Assembly (NCBI GenBank): GCA_937934295.1 | Contig: CALHAI010000004.1 | Span: forward strand, 186,001-250,000 | Source of the DNA: an uncultured Blastocatellia bacterium | GTDB taxonomy: Bacteria; Acidobacteriota; Blastocatellia; HR10 | Length of the DNA stretch: 64,000 nt | Direction of reading: 5' to 3' | In this document: piece by piece, positions 10,503 through 19,150 of the stretch | How the letters are laid out: each line of letters opens with the position of its first letter | Position numbering within the stretch: position 1 is the stretch's first letter | Position numbers and translations under genes: made by a program | The notes under the pieces: generated by a model | Database searches by the model: none | Told to the model about the DNA's origin: nothing | Seen by the model: only the letters and a program-made list of their open reading frames with translations

Positions 10503-11104
10503 ATGTCATGGGACTCATCTTCGAGGCGATTCGTGGAGTTTTGTGGGTAGCGTTCGGGCTCACGGTGGGGCTGGTCGTGGCGCGAATGCTCGTGGACGGG
10601 TTGCGCCTGAACCCGTTCGGATGGTTCCCCTATGTGATTCGACGATGGAGCGAACCGCTGCTCATGCCTTTGCGACGCAATCCGCTGGCGTTCGCCTCGC
10701 GGTACGATCTGGCACCCATCCTCTTCCTCATTCTCGCGATCGTGGTGCTCGCCTTCGGCTTGCATTTCGTAGGCGACCTGCATCGCGCGGCGATCGGGTT
10801 CGGGATGGCCGCGCGGTTCTTCGCGCAGGGCGATCTGAGCTTCGGCGCGCGGTACCTCATCGGGCACGCGCTTTTGCTTGCGCTCTCGGTGGCGATGATC
10901 TGCGTCATCTTCGGCGTCATCTTCTCCTGGATCGGCCTCTACCGGGGGCGACTTGTGCGCTTCATCTGGTGGGGGTTCGAGCGGATCATGGCCCCGCTGC
11001 GGCGCGTGGTGCCGCCGATCGGGATGTTCGATCTGACGCCGTTGGTGGCGTATTTCGTCCTCTTGATCCTCTCCTGGCTCGTGCAGGTTGCGTTTTTCGG
11101 ATAG
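10499..11104 (+). CDS. yggT: YggT family membrane protein
   Basis: 201 residues with four or five hydrophobic segments (about 8-30, 70-100, 118-150 and 176-198) and two copies of the YggT-type unit, each with a proline/arginine-rich loop (WSEPLLMPLRR and FERIMAPLRRVVPPIGMFDLTPLV). YggT proteins sit beside yggS in many genomes and have been linked to osmotic and cation stress; the mechanism is unknown. The GTG start overlaps the yggS stop by four bases; an ATG at 10508 is an alternative. Confidence 0.85.
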   Translation: MNVMGLIFEAIRGVLWVAFGLTVGLVVARMLVDGLRLNPFGWFPYVIRRWSEPLLMPLRRNPLAFASRYDLAPILFLILAIVVLAFGLHFVGDLHRAAIGFGMAARFFAQGDLSFGARYLIGHALLLALSVAMICVIFGVIFSWIGLYRGRLVRFIWWGFERIMAPLRRVVPPIGMFDLTPLVAYFVLLILSWLVQVAFFG

Positions 11105-11149
11105 CGCGATCGCGTATCCCGCGCTTTCGCGCGGCAGAGGGCAGGGCTG

Positions 11150-11398
11150 ATGCCATATCTCCTCATCAATGTCCGGACCTATGCGGGATATCGGGGGGAA
11201 CAACGCCCGACGGCATTCGAGCGCGGTGGGCAGTGGATCTTGGTGGAGGAGATCGTTGAGGAGGCGGTGGAGCTGCGTGAGGGGAGAATCTGGAGACGGT
11301 TTCGGATTCGCGCCGAAGGGAGCCTCCTCACGTTGCGGCGCGATGAGCAACTCGGCACGTGGTTCCTGGAGGAGGGGCACATGGACTCTCTCTGGTAA
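11150..11398 (+). CDS. Small conserved-looking protein of unknown function
   Basis: 82 residues, no signal peptide or membrane segment. It looks like a compact beta-rich domain: ERGGQWILVEEIVEEAVE, then RRFRIRAEGSLLTLRRDEQLGTWFLEE. Codon use matches its neighbours, the ATG follows AGAGGGCAGGGCTG, and it lies 45 bases after yggT on the same strand. I do not recognise the family. Confidence 0.65.
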   Translation: MPYLLINVRTYAGYRGEQRPTAFERGGQWILVEEIVEEAVELREGRIWRRFRIRAEGSLLTLRRDEQLGTWFLEEGHMDSLW

Positions 11399-11425
11399 GA
11401 GCGCACTCCTTGGCTCACGTCGCGC

Positions 11426-11457
11426 TTGCCAAATGGCGGCGATTCTCGTAGTATAGT
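11426..11457 (+). promoter_or_regulatory. Possible promoter for mqnA
   Basis: TATAGT at 11452-11457 is a good -10, but the best -35 candidate, TTGCCA at 11426-11431, is 20 bases upstream, longer than the usual 16-18. Transcription would start about 20 bases before the mqnA ATG. Confidence 0.35.
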
Positions 11458-11484
11458 GGGCGTGTTGTTGAATTCGGGTGCTGG

Positions 11485-12315
11485 ATGGAACGTGCGACGG
11501 TGACGAAGCGGTTGGTGATCGCGGCCTCGACATACCTGAATTCAGCACCGTTGTGCTACAGTTTCCTTCATGGATCCCTTCGTGAGGCTGTTCTTTTTCT
11601 CCCGCATGCGGCGCCTTCGACCTGTAGCGAGCTGTTACGAGATGGACAGGTGGATGCGGCCTTGATTCCCGTCATCGAATATCAGCGGATCGAAGGCGTG
11701 GCGATCGTCCCCGGAGTCGCCGTCGTCTCTCCACATGAGGTGCAGAGCGTGTTCCTCGCCTCGCGCGGGCCGATGGAGCGCGTGCGACGCGTCGCGCTGG
11801 ACATCTCCTCGCGAACCGGCGCGGCACTGACGCGCATCTTTTTTGAGCATTTCTTGGAGCGTCGCGTGCAGTACATCCCTTGGCCGCCAGATGTGGACGC
11901 CATGCTTTCGGTCGCCGATGCTGCTCTTCTGATCGGCGATCCGGCCCTTCAGGTGCGCTATCATCGTCAGGACCTTCGCTTCTACGACTACGCGCGGCTG
12001 TGGCAGGAGTATACGGGGAAGCCCCTGGTCTTCGCCTTCTGGGCTGTTCGAGAGGAGCGGTGGGGGCGCGGAACGGGTGTGGATTTCCAGCAGGCGAAGG
12101 AAGAAGGACTTCGGCATCGGGATCAGATCGTCGCGCGCTATGCGGAAGCGCTGCAGCTGCCGCCGGAGTTCCTTCGACGGTATTTGGACGAATCGGTCGC
12201 GTATGATCTGGATGAGGAGGGGATCTGCAGTCTCGCGCTCTTTTACGAGCTCGCGCATCGAGTGGGAGTGGTGAGCGAAGTACGGCCGTTGCGCTTTCTC
12301 TCGGTGCGGAGTTGA
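11485..12315 (+). CDS. mqnA: Chorismate dehydratase MqnA (futalosine menaquinone pathway)
   Basis: Converts chorismate to 3-enolpyruvyl-benzoate, the first committed step of the futalosine route to menaquinone. It is 276 residues. Family marks: YLNSAPLCYSF near residue 17, VDAALIPVIEYQR near residue 55, AALLIGDPAL near residue 150, and the W-x-x-x-T-G-K-P-L-V-F-A segment near residue 174. The ATG has no clear Shine-Dalgarno; a GTG five codons in is an alternative. The OmpA-domain gene follows after 13 bases. Confidence 0.9.
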   Translation: MERATVTKRLVIAASTYLNSAPLCYSFLHGSLREAVLFLPHAAPSTCSELLRDGQVDAALIPVIEYQRIEGVAIVPGVAVVSPHEVQSVFLASRGPMERVRRVALDISSRTGAALTRIFFEHFLERRVQYIPWPPDVDAMLSVADAALLIGDPALQVRYHRQDLRFYDYARLWQEYTGKPLVFAFWAVREERWGRGTGVDFQQAKEEGLRHRDQIVARYAEALQLPPEFLRRYLDESVAYDLDEEGICSLALFYELAHRVGVVSEVRPLRFLSVRS

Positions 12316-12328
12316 TGAGGGGGATGCC

Positions 12329-14503
12329 GTGAAGCGACGCTTGGTGCTGTGGCTCGTCGTCGTCCTCTGGTGTGCAGGAGACTCGATCGCAAGGCAGCAA
12401 GCACAAGTGCCTTCGCCCACGACCTCGACGCTCGTCGGCGGATCGAGCACGGGATTATTCGGGACGTGGAGCGCGCGCACGCTTCGTCGGGGCGAATGGA
12501 CGTGGAGCCTCTTCTGGAACAATTTCGATCGGGACCCGGGGGATATTGATGTCAACCAGATCCCCATGAATTTCACCCTGGGGCTGACGGATCGGATCGA
12601 GGTCTTCGGCAATATTGATTTCTTCCAGCAGGTGACGACGCGCCAGCCGTTCCTCTTGAGCGGCAGCGGATTCAATCTCGGGCGCCTGCGTTTCGGAGGG
12701 GCGGGAGCCGATCCCCTTCGCGCCTTCGGTCCACCGCAAGGTGGGCGAGAGGGGACGGCCTTCTTCCCGGGGACGAGCGCGCCGGGGGGAGGTATTCTCC
12801 CGGCCTTGGGGGCCTTAGCGTTTCGATTCCCCGGATTCGGACCGTTCGATCGGCCGAGCTATTACAACGATTTCCCCTTCTTCCCCTTCGCCGATGAGAG
12901 CGGTCCGCGCATGTCTTCGAATGGGTTGGGGAATTTCACACTGGGGGTGAAGGTTGGACTCTCCGATCCCGATCAGCGTCTTGCCTGGAGCGCGGCGGCG
13001 TTGCTTCGGCTGCCGTCGGCTCGCCATTTCTCCGCGCTCGCGCACGGCCGTGGCGCGGGAGTCGTGGACGGCGGCGTGGTGCTGATCTTCAGCGAGACCT
13101 TCTGGGGAGAGCGCCTGCGTCTGCATCAAAATCTCGGATACATCGCCACCGGAAGCGTGCATCGGGGAGGCGTGAGGATCCTTGATCGTCGCGACGAGCT
13201 GCTGCTCAATGCCGGGCTGGAGCTGGGCGCGCATCGCTCGGTGATCTATACGGCCGAGCTCAACTCGAAGGTCTTCATCGGAGGAGGGACGCCGAACCTG
13301 AATCCCGTGAACCCCATGGACGTGATCCTCGGTGCGCGGTTCCTGCTGCGCGAGGGCCGGATTCAACTCGGAGGCGGATGGCGCATGTTCCTGACGAACG
13401 CGGATCGGCGCGCTTTCTTCTCCGAGGATCCGATTCTGGTCACCGTGCACAAGGACGATGCCAATGGCTTCGTCGTCACGCTGAGTCTTGGACGCCGCCG
13501 GGCGCGCCCGATTCCTCCGCCGCCGAATCGGCCTCCGGTCATTACGGCATTGGAAGCGGACAAAGAGCAGGTGACCGATGGCGAGCCGGTTCGGTTCACC
13601 GTGCGCGCGTATGATCCTGATGGCGACTTCTTGATCTACACGTGGGAGACGACGGCTGGGCACATCAGGGGCACCGGCCCGAGCGTCACGCTCGAGACCA
13701 AGGGTGTGAATCCGAACATCGGCGCGCCACCCGTTCGCGTGACGGTGACCGTCACTGTGGATGACGGTCGCGGCGGATCGGACACGGCCAGCAAGACGAT
13801 CACGGTCTTGGCGCCGGCTCCACCACCCCCACCGCCTCCACCAAACCGTCCGCCGCGTATCGAAGCCATTGAGATCACCGTCGTGGGCACGCCGCAGATC
13901 GCCGGGCAGATCACCGATGGCGATCTGCTGGCCATTCGCGCCGTGGCGACGGATCCGGACGGCGACCCACTCTCCTATATTTGGTCCTCCTCGCTTGGCA
14001 CGATCGAGGGGACGGGGCCTGAAGTGCGGCTCAATACGACGGGCTTCACAGCGGGACTGGGCGCGCCACCGGTCTCGGTCACGATCGCGCTACGGGTGGA
14101 GGACGGACGCGGTGGTACGGACGCTGATTCTCGCACCATCCTTGTGCATTCGCTCCCGCGTCCGACGCCTATTCGAGTTGGCGAACTCTTCTTCCCGCAG
14201 AATGCGGCTCGGATCACCAACGAGCACAAAGCGGCTCTGGACGATGTGGCCGATCGGTTGCTTGGAGACCCGCGGGCGCGCTTGGTGATCATGGCGTATG
14301 CGGATCGCAGCGAAGTTCGGGATGTGGCGCGACGTCGTGCGGAGAACGCGCGAGCGTATCTGGTCACGCGCCGAGGCATTGATCCCGCGCGCATCCTCAT
14401 CCGGGTCATTGGCACCGCGCGGCCGCATCCGAGCGGGGAGCGACGGATGAATCGCCGTCTGGAGTTGTGGATCGTGCCGGAGGGAGCCGAAATGCCTCAG
14501 TAG
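12329..14503 (+). CDS. Outer-membrane protein with Ig/PKD-like repeats and a C-terminal OmpA domain
   Basis: 724 residues. A GTG start follows AGGGGGA (the ATG five bases upstream runs into a stop). There is a signal peptide over the first ~22 residues. Residues ~30-390 look like an outer-membrane beta-barrel with alternating aromatic strands. Two related Ig/PKD-type modules of ~100 residues follow, each opening with NRPP and carrying DPDGD and VDDGRGG or VEDGRGG, separated by a run of eight prolines. The last ~110 residues are an OmpA peptidoglycan-binding domain (FFPQNAARIT...ADRS...RRAENARAYLV). The likely role is a barrel anchored to the cell wall. It lies between mqnA and the pilus operon, and a terminator-like hairpin follows it. 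Confidence 0.82.
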   Translation: MKRRLVLWLVVVLWCAGDSIARQQAQVPSPTTSTLVGGSSTGLFGTWSARTLRRGEWTWSLFWNNFDRDPGDIDVNQIPMNFTLGLTDRIEVFGNIDFFQQVTTRQPFLLSGSGFNLGRLRFGGAGADPLRAFGPPQGGREGTAFFPGTSAPGGGILPALGALAFRFPGFGPFDRPSYYNDFPFFPFADESGPRMSSNGLGNFTLGVKVGLSDPDQRLAWSAAALLRLPSARHFSALAHGRGAGVVDGGVVLIFSETFWGERLRLHQNLGYIATGSVHRGGVRILDRRDELLLNAGLELGAHRSVIYTAELNSKVFIGGGTPNLNPVNPMDVILGARFLLREGRIQLGGGWRMFLTNADRRAFFSEDPILVTVHKDDANGFVVTLSLGRRRARPIPPPPNRPPVITALEADKEQVTDGEPVRFTVRAYDPDGDFLIYTWETTAGHIRGTGPSVTLETKGVNPNIGAPPVRVTVTVTVDDGRGGSDTASKTITVLAPAPPPPPPPPNRPPRIEAIEITVVGTPQIAGQITDGDLLAIRAVATDPDGDPLSYIWSSSLGTIEGTGPEVRLNTTGFTAGLGAPPVSVTIALRVEDGRGGTDADSRTILVHSLPRPTPIRVGELFFPQNAARITNEHKAALDDVADRLLGDPRARLVIMAYADRSEVRDVARRRAENARAYLVTRRGIDPARILIRVIGTARPHPSGERRMNRRLELWIVPEGAEMPQ

Positions 14504-14561
14504 CCCCCTTCGCGATCGCGCGTCTCTTGGGCGGTCGGCGAGGTCGTTTGAGGCCCTCTCC

Positions 14562-14584
14562 CTCCCCGGAAGGGGAGAAATTTT
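14562..14584 (+). terminator. Probable intrinsic terminator after the OmpA-domain gene
   Basis: CTCCCC (14562-14567) and GGGGAG (14572-14577) form a six-base stem with a GGAA tetraloop, followed by AAATTTT. It falls in the 144-base gap before the pilus operon. The T run is short, so termination may be partial. Confidence 0.5.
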
Positions 14585-14647
14585 GGAACTCTTTCCCGAT
14601 GGAGGCGTCCCTTCTTGTGGCTTGGTGAAAGTGGTATCATATGGAGG

Positions 14648-15256
14648 ATGATGCACGTGTGGATCAACTTGGCCAGCAAGCCCTTCCACAATCGCCGCGC
14701 CTGGATCGCGGGCATCGGTCTTTTGGTGAGCGTATGCGTGGGGGGGAGTCTCATGCTCGCGATGCGGGCCCGGAGTTTCGCGCGGCAGGCGGACGCTCTG
14801 GCGGGGTTGGTTCGGCAGCAGGAGGGGGAGATTCGACGCCTCCGGCAGCAGCTTCCCCCACCGGTCGCCCCGGAGCAGCTCTCTCCTTTAGAACGTGAAG
14901 CCTGGCGCGCTGCCGCCACGTTGATCGAGCGACGCATTTTCCCTTGGTCGCGCCTTTTACAGGACATCGAGCGGAATCTCGTCGCCGATGCCCGTGTGAC
15001 GACGATTCGCGTCGCTCTGGAGGAGACGGCCTCGGTAGATGTCCTGAATCCCGGACGCGCTCCCGTTCGAGTCGCGCTCACGCTGATCGGTCGGCGATTG
15101 GACGACGTGCTGCAGGTGATGGAGCGCTTGCGCGCTTCCGGTCGCTTTCGGGACTTTCGGCCGAGAAAGCAGAGCCTCTTGGAGGGAACCGAGGAAGTCG
15201 AGTATGAGCTTGAGATGACCTATTTCCCGGAACCTCACCACGGAGGAGGAGGATGA
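14648..15256 (+). CDS. pilN: PilN-like inner-membrane assembly protein
   Basis: Component of the PilMNO alignment complex linking the cytoplasmic platform to the secretin. It is 202 residues. It opens with the PilN signature INLASKPFHNRRAW, has one transmembrane helix (about residues 17-38), then a periplasmic coiled coil (QQEGEIRRLRQQL) and a ferredoxin-like domain. ATG codons at 14648 and 14651 follow GGAGG; longer readings upstream add unconserved residues. TATCAT at 14634-14639 could be a -10 but has no good -35. It is the first gene of a tightly packed unit reaching pilM at 25232. Confidence 0.82.
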   Translation: MMHVWINLASKPFHNRRAWIAGIGLLVSVCVGGSLMLAMRARSFARQADALAGLVRQQEGEIRRLRQQLPPPVAPEQLSPLEREAWRAAATLIERRIFPWSRLLQDIERNLVADARVTTIRVALEETASVDVLNPGRAPVRVALTLIGRRLDDVLQVMERLRASGRFRDFRPRKQSLLEGTEEVEYELEMTYFPEPHHGGGG

Positions 15257-15936
15257 GCCCCGCGATCTTCGTGCTTCGAAATGGGCGCCTTTGGAGGGCA
15301 AAGCGGCTGGGTGCTGTCGAACTGCTTCTTTGTCTGGGCGCGCTGGCCGCGATGGCGGCCGTGGGGGTATTCTTCTGGAACCTGGAGCGTCAGCGTCAGC
15401 GCGTGGAGGGACTCGAACAGCAGTTCCGTGAAAACCAGGAGATGATCGCCTTGCTCCGGCAACGCGTGGCCGCGGCACAGGCTGGTTCCCGGACAGAGGC
15501 GCCGACGCCTGAAGCGGTTCGCCAAAGCCTCCACCGCTTTGAGCAAACCTATCTCCCCGATTCGGATGTCGGCCTCTCGCGAGTACTCACCGAAGTGAAC
15601 CGCATCGCGCGGGAGAGCGGCGTCCTCCTCTCTTCGGACATCATGTTCAATCCGATGGAAGAGGCTGAATTTCGACCGGGCGCGACCGCACGGGCCGGGG
15701 GGCGAGGCTTTTATCCGGGACTGCGCTTCTCATTCACCGTGAGCGGTGAGTATGCCAACATGAGGCGCCTTCTGGCAGCACTCGAGCGCAGTCCGCTTTT
15801 GCTGGTCGTGGAGTCCTTGGTGCTGAAGAGCGTGGACGAGCGCGCCGGAGCACGTCCGGCAGCGACATCCGGGGGCTCCATCTCTCTGGAGATCACCGTA
15901 TCGGCATATTTCCGGCGATCAGGAGGAGAATCGTGA
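15253..15936 (+). CDS. pilO: PilO-like inner-membrane assembly protein
   Basis: Partner of PilN in the alignment complex. It is 227 residues with one transmembrane helix at about 22-43, a coiled coil (LERQRQRVEGLEQQFRENQ), and a periplasmic domain with GLRFSFTVSGEYANMRRLLAALERSPLLLVVESLVL, the typical PilO core. The ATG overlaps the pilN stop by four bases. A basic N-terminal stretch faces the cytoplasm. Confidence 0.82.
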   Translation: MSPAIFVLRNGRLWRAKRLGAVELLLCLGALAAMAAVGVFFWNLERQRQRVEGLEQQFRENQEMIALLRQRVAAAQAGSRTEAPTPEAVRQSLHRFEQTYLPDSDVGLSRVLTEVNRIARESGVLLSSDIMFNPMEEAEFRPGATARAGGRGFYPGLRFSFTVSGEYANMRRLLAALERSPLLLVVESLVLKSVDERAGARPAATSGGSISLEITVSAYFRRSGGES

Positions 15937-17012
15937 AAAACGCGGAGAAGAAGCGGCTGGCGATCTTGAGCGCGTTGCTCGTGATCTTGGCTATCCTCTG
16001 GCTTCGGGACGTCGGCTCCGATCCGGAGAGGACGACGTTGCGTCGGCCGAACCAGATCGGTTCGACCGGCGGGAATCGCGTCGCGCGCTCATCGGCCTCA
16101 ACATCCGAAGGGAGACCGTCGGTGGAGGATGGCTTCCGACCACTTCCGCTGTTCGCGCTTGAAGAACAAGCGCGACGCGTGGCGGTTGGAGCGGGTCGCA
16201 ACATCTTCGTGTACTACGTGCCTCCGGCGCCAGCCCTGCCGCAAGAGCCCGCGGGACCGCCGCCCACGATTCGCGTGACGTCGCTCTCTCCCGAATCGGT
16301 GTACGCGCGCACGGGAGATTTCGTCCTCCATGTGCGTGGGGAGCGCTTCCCTGAAGACGCGCGCATCGTCGTCAATGGGCAAGAGCAGCCGACCGAGCGC
16401 GTTAGCCCGACGGAGTTGAAGGCGACCATCGGACGTCAGTGGATCGGCGCGCCGGGAAAGCTGACGATCCTCGTGCGCAACGAGCGCGGGGAGTTCTCCG
16501 CGCCCATGACGCTCGCCGTCTTAGAGCCTCCAACGCCCGAATACAAATACGTGGGGCGCATTGATGACCTCGTGTTTCTGGCCAGTGGCGAAGATCGCTA
16601 TGCCGTGCGCGTCGGTCACCCTGTGGATCAACGACGGGGGAATCGCTGGCACGTCATCGCGGCCTCGGATACGCATGTGACGATTCGGGATGTCCTTCTC
16701 GGCGTGACCCATCGCGTGGAGATGGAGGCGGTGCAAACGGCGGCGACGACACCGACGCCGGCGCCAACGCCGATAACGCCATTCGATCGTCGGCGCTTGA
16801 TTCAGGAGCGCCTCCGACAGCAGATGGAGGAGATGAACAACGAAGAGGAGGAAGTGCCGCCCGATCAGGTCTTGCCCGAGGAGCAACAGGAGCTGTTGCA
16901 AAAGCAACAGCAGCAGCTTCAACAGCTTCAAGGCCCGCCGGGGCGACCGCTGACGCCGCAGCAGATTCGGCAGCAGCTCCAACAATTGAGGAATCGGCCG
17001 AATCGAAATTAG
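15933..17012 (+). CDS. IPT/TIG-domain pilus or secretion accessory protein (PilP/GspC position)
   Basis: 359 residues with an N-terminal membrane anchor (residues ~9-24) and a periplasmic part. Residues ~110-200 look like an IPT/TIG Ig-like domain (VTSLSPESVYARTGDFVLHVRG...). Next comes a PilP/GspC-like beta module (YKYVGRIDDLVFLASGEDRYAVRVG...VTIRDVLLGVTHRVEM). The C-terminal ~80 residues are rich in Gln and Glu (LLQKQQQQLQQLQ) and probably disordered. It starts inside the pilO stop. By position and domain it likely bridges PilNO and the secretin, as PilP does; the Ig insertion and Gln-rich tail are not standard for PilP. Confidence 0.6.
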   Translation: MKNAEKKRLAILSALLVILAILWLRDVGSDPERTTLRRPNQIGSTGGNRVARSSASTSEGRPSVEDGFRPLPLFALEEQARRVAVGAGRNIFVYYVPPAPALPQEPAGPPPTIRVTSLSPESVYARTGDFVLHVRGERFPEDARIVVNGQEQPTERVSPTELKATIGRQWIGAPGKLTILVRNERGEFSAPMTLAVLEPPTPEYKYVGRIDDLVFLASGEDRYAVRVGHPVDQRRGNRWHVIAASDTHVTIRDVLLGVTHRVEMEAVQTAATTPTPAPTPITPFDRRRLIQERLRQQMEEMNNEEEEVPPDQVLPEEQQELLQKQQQQLQQLQGPPGRPLTPQQIRQQLQQLRNRPNRN

Positions 17013-17019
17013 TAGCGTC

Positions 17020-17910
17020 ATGATTCGCTCGCATCGGTCATGTATGGAGCGCAAACCAGTGCGCTCGAGCACATCCGCTCGCGGATACGCGTTACTGGCG
17101 CTGATCGCCGCGATGACGGTCATGGCGGTCCTGATCGCCGGGTACGTGCCGCATCTGGCGCGTCAGGTGCAGCGCGAGCGCGAGGAGGAGATGCTCTTTC
17201 GCGGTCAGCAGATCGTCGAAGCTGTCGCGCAGTACGTTCAGATGACCGGTCGGTATCCGTCCTCTCTGGAGGAGCTGGTGCGTGGCTTCGTCATTCAGAC
17301 GCCTCGGGGGACGCGTCGCGTGCGCTTCCTTCGCCCATCGGCCCTCATCGATCCGATGACCAATGGCGAGTGGGAGGTCGTGCGGCCCGGTGATCCGGTG
17401 CTGCGGCGATTCGTGGAGGCGTATTTGGAGGTCATCGGGCAACCGGCTAATCCGATGCTCTTGCAATTCTTGCAGCCGGGCGCGGTGATCACGCTGCCGG
17501 GGCGTCCTCGTCCCACACCGGCGCAGCCGATGCGCCCGGGTCGCACGAGCGTGCCAACGCCGAGAACCAGCGGATCTGGAGCGGCGGAAGGAATCGCGGG
17601 CCGCGCCCTGACATCGCCATCCGCAGTTCAAGAGGAAGGCGGTGTCAGACCCGTCCTCGGCGTCGTGAGCAAGAGTGAGAAGAAGAGCGTGCGCGTCTAC
17701 TACGGCTTGGATCGCTACAGCGATTGGCCCTTCGTCTTCATTCCAGTTCTCCCGGTTGCGGCAGGGGAAGCGCGCGTTCGCGCCGTCCTGAATCCGGTGA
17801 TGTTCCCGAGCGATCCCTTGGCGCGGTTGCTGCAAGGAGGGGTCATCGGTCCGCGTCGGGTGGTCCCGCAACAGCGGCCGGCGATCCAACCGGAGGCTAT
17901 TCGGAGGTGA
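17020..17910 (+). CDS. Pseudopilin-like membrane protein
   Basis: 296 residues. After ~20 basic residues comes RGYALLALIAAMTVMAVLIA, a pilin-like N-terminus with Gly-Tyr at a possible prepilin-peptidase site, but without the Glu5 that nearly all major pilins carry. The following REREEEMLFRGQQIVEAVAQYVQMTGRYPSSLEEL is a pseudopilin alpha-beta start, and DPMTNGEWE resembles the GspG beta region. The C-terminal half is longer than a GspG and proline-rich in its middle. It is probably a minor pseudopilin or tip component. The start is uncertain: ATGs at 17020 and 17044 both lie within the basic leader. Confidence 0.6.
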   Translation: MIRSHRSCMERKPVRSSTSARGYALLALIAAMTVMAVLIAGYVPHLARQVQREREEEMLFRGQQIVEAVAQYVQMTGRYPSSLEELVRGFVIQTPRGTRRVRFLRPSALIDPMTNGEWEVVRPGDPVLRRFVEAYLEVIGQPANPMLLQFLQPGAVITLPGRPRPTPAQPMRPGRTSVPTPRTSGSGAAEGIAGRALTSPSAVQEEGGVRPVLGVVSKSEKKSVRVYYGLDRYSDWPFVFIPVLPVAAGEARVRAVLNPVMFPSDPLARLLQGGVIGPRRVVPQQRPAIQPEAIRR

Positions 17911-17917
17911 GCGCAAC

Positions 17918-19129
17918 GTGGCCGAGTACGTGTTTCGCGTTGGTACCCCCTCTGGGGAAATCGTCCTGCGGAAGGTCGAAGCTTTGAGCCCGGAAGAGGC
18001 GCGACAGCGACTGGAGCGCGAGGGGTATCGCGTCTTCACCCTCGCGCAGCGCGGGCGGTCGGCGTGGACCTGGCGCTTCTCGCTCCGGCGCGTGAAGCTG
18101 GAGGATTTTCTGCATTTCAACCAGCAACTGGCAGCGCTGGTCCGCGCCGGCTTACCGATCCTGCATGCCATCAGCATGCTGGCCCGGCGCCAGAGCCATC
18201 CCATCCTGCGGAGTGTGCTGCGCGACATCGAGGATCGTATTCGCGAGGGCACGCCTCTGTCGCAAGCGTTCGCGTCGCGGAGCGAGGTCTTCCCGCGCTT
18301 GTACATCGCCGCGGTCTTGGCGGGCGAGCGTTCGGGGAATCTCGATGAGATGCTCTCACGGTACGTCGCCTACACGAAGCAGATGGTCGCGCTCAAACGG
18401 CGGGTGCGCGCCGCGATGGCGTATCCGCTCTTCTTGCTCGTCGCGCTGATCCTCTTGGTCGCCGTGATGACCGGATTCGTGATCCCGCGGTTCTCGCTCA
18501 TCTACGAGAATTTCGGAGGCGAGTTGCCCACGATCACGCGGATCGTGCTGGCCATCGGCTACGGCGTGCGCGAGAACCTCCTCTGGGGCATTCCGGCTCT
18601 CCTCGCTCTGATCATCGGCTTGGCGTTCTGGCGGAAGACCGAGCACGGGCGCGCGACGCTCGATGCCGTGATCCTGCGGCTGCCCGTTGTCGGACCGATC
18701 GTGCGCGACCTGGCCGTGGCGCAACTGGCGCGCAGCCTGGCGACGCTCCTGCAAGGGGGGATTACTCTCGTCGAATCGTTCCGCGTGGCGAGCGAGACGC
18801 TCACCAATCGCGTGCTCGCCCGTTCCTCGGACATCGTCCTTCGGCGCATCCAGGAGGGACAGGCTTTCGCTGAGAGCCTGGAGGAATCCGGATGGTTCCC
18901 GCCACTGGCGATCGACATCGTGCGCGTTGGCGAGCGCGCCGGCAGCCTCAAGGAGATGCTCGACGAGCTGGCCAATTTTTATGATGCCGAGCTGGAGGTG
19001 CGCTTCAATCAGGTGACGACGCTCATCCAACCCATCATGCTCTTGCTCATGGCTGGATTGGTGATCTTCGTGCTGTTGTCCATGTATCTGCCGCTCTTCA
19101 CCTTCATCTCGACGTTGGGAGCGAGATGA
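17918..19129 (+). CDS. gspF: GspF/PilC inner-membrane platform protein
   Basis: Polytopic platform of type II secretion or type IV pilus systems that couples the ATPase to pseudopilin assembly. It is 403 residues, the family norm. Two GspF domains (about 65-190 and 270-395) each have the FxxQLAALVRAGLPI or LARSLATLLQGGITL pattern, with transmembrane helices near 165-190, 220-240 and 375-395. The GTG at 17918 follows GGAGGTGA, 8 bases after the previous stop. The N-terminal DUF-like module (MAEYVFRVGTPSGE) is typical. Confidence 0.93.
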   Translation: MAEYVFRVGTPSGEIVLRKVEALSPEEARQRLEREGYRVFTLAQRGRSAWTWRFSLRRVKLEDFLHFNQQLAALVRAGLPILHAISMLARRQSHPILRSVLRDIEDRIREGTPLSQAFASRSEVFPRLYIAAVLAGERSGNLDEMLSRYVAYTKQMVALKRRVRAAMAYPLFLLVALILLVAVMTGFVIPRFSLIYENFGGELPTITRIVLAIGYGVRENLLWGIPALLALIIGLAFWRKTEHGRATLDAVILRLPVVGPIVRDLAVAQLARSLATLLQGGITLVESFRVASETLTNRVLARSSDIVLRRIQEGQAFAESLEESGWFPPLAIDIVRVGERAGSLKEMLDELANFYDAELEVRFNQVTTLIQPIMLLLMAGLVIFVLLSMYLPLFTFISTLGAR

Positions 19130-19150
19130 GGGGGAAGGAGGAGAAGCCCT

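Noticed and set aside
13820-13850. Proline-codon run in the OmpA-domain gene as a repeat element.
   Set aside because: It is a coding linker of eight prolines between two Ig-like modules, not a DNA repeat.
16870-17000. CAG/CAA-rich stretch as a microsatellite.
   Set aside because: It encodes the Gln-rich tail of the IPT-domain protein in frame and mixes codons.
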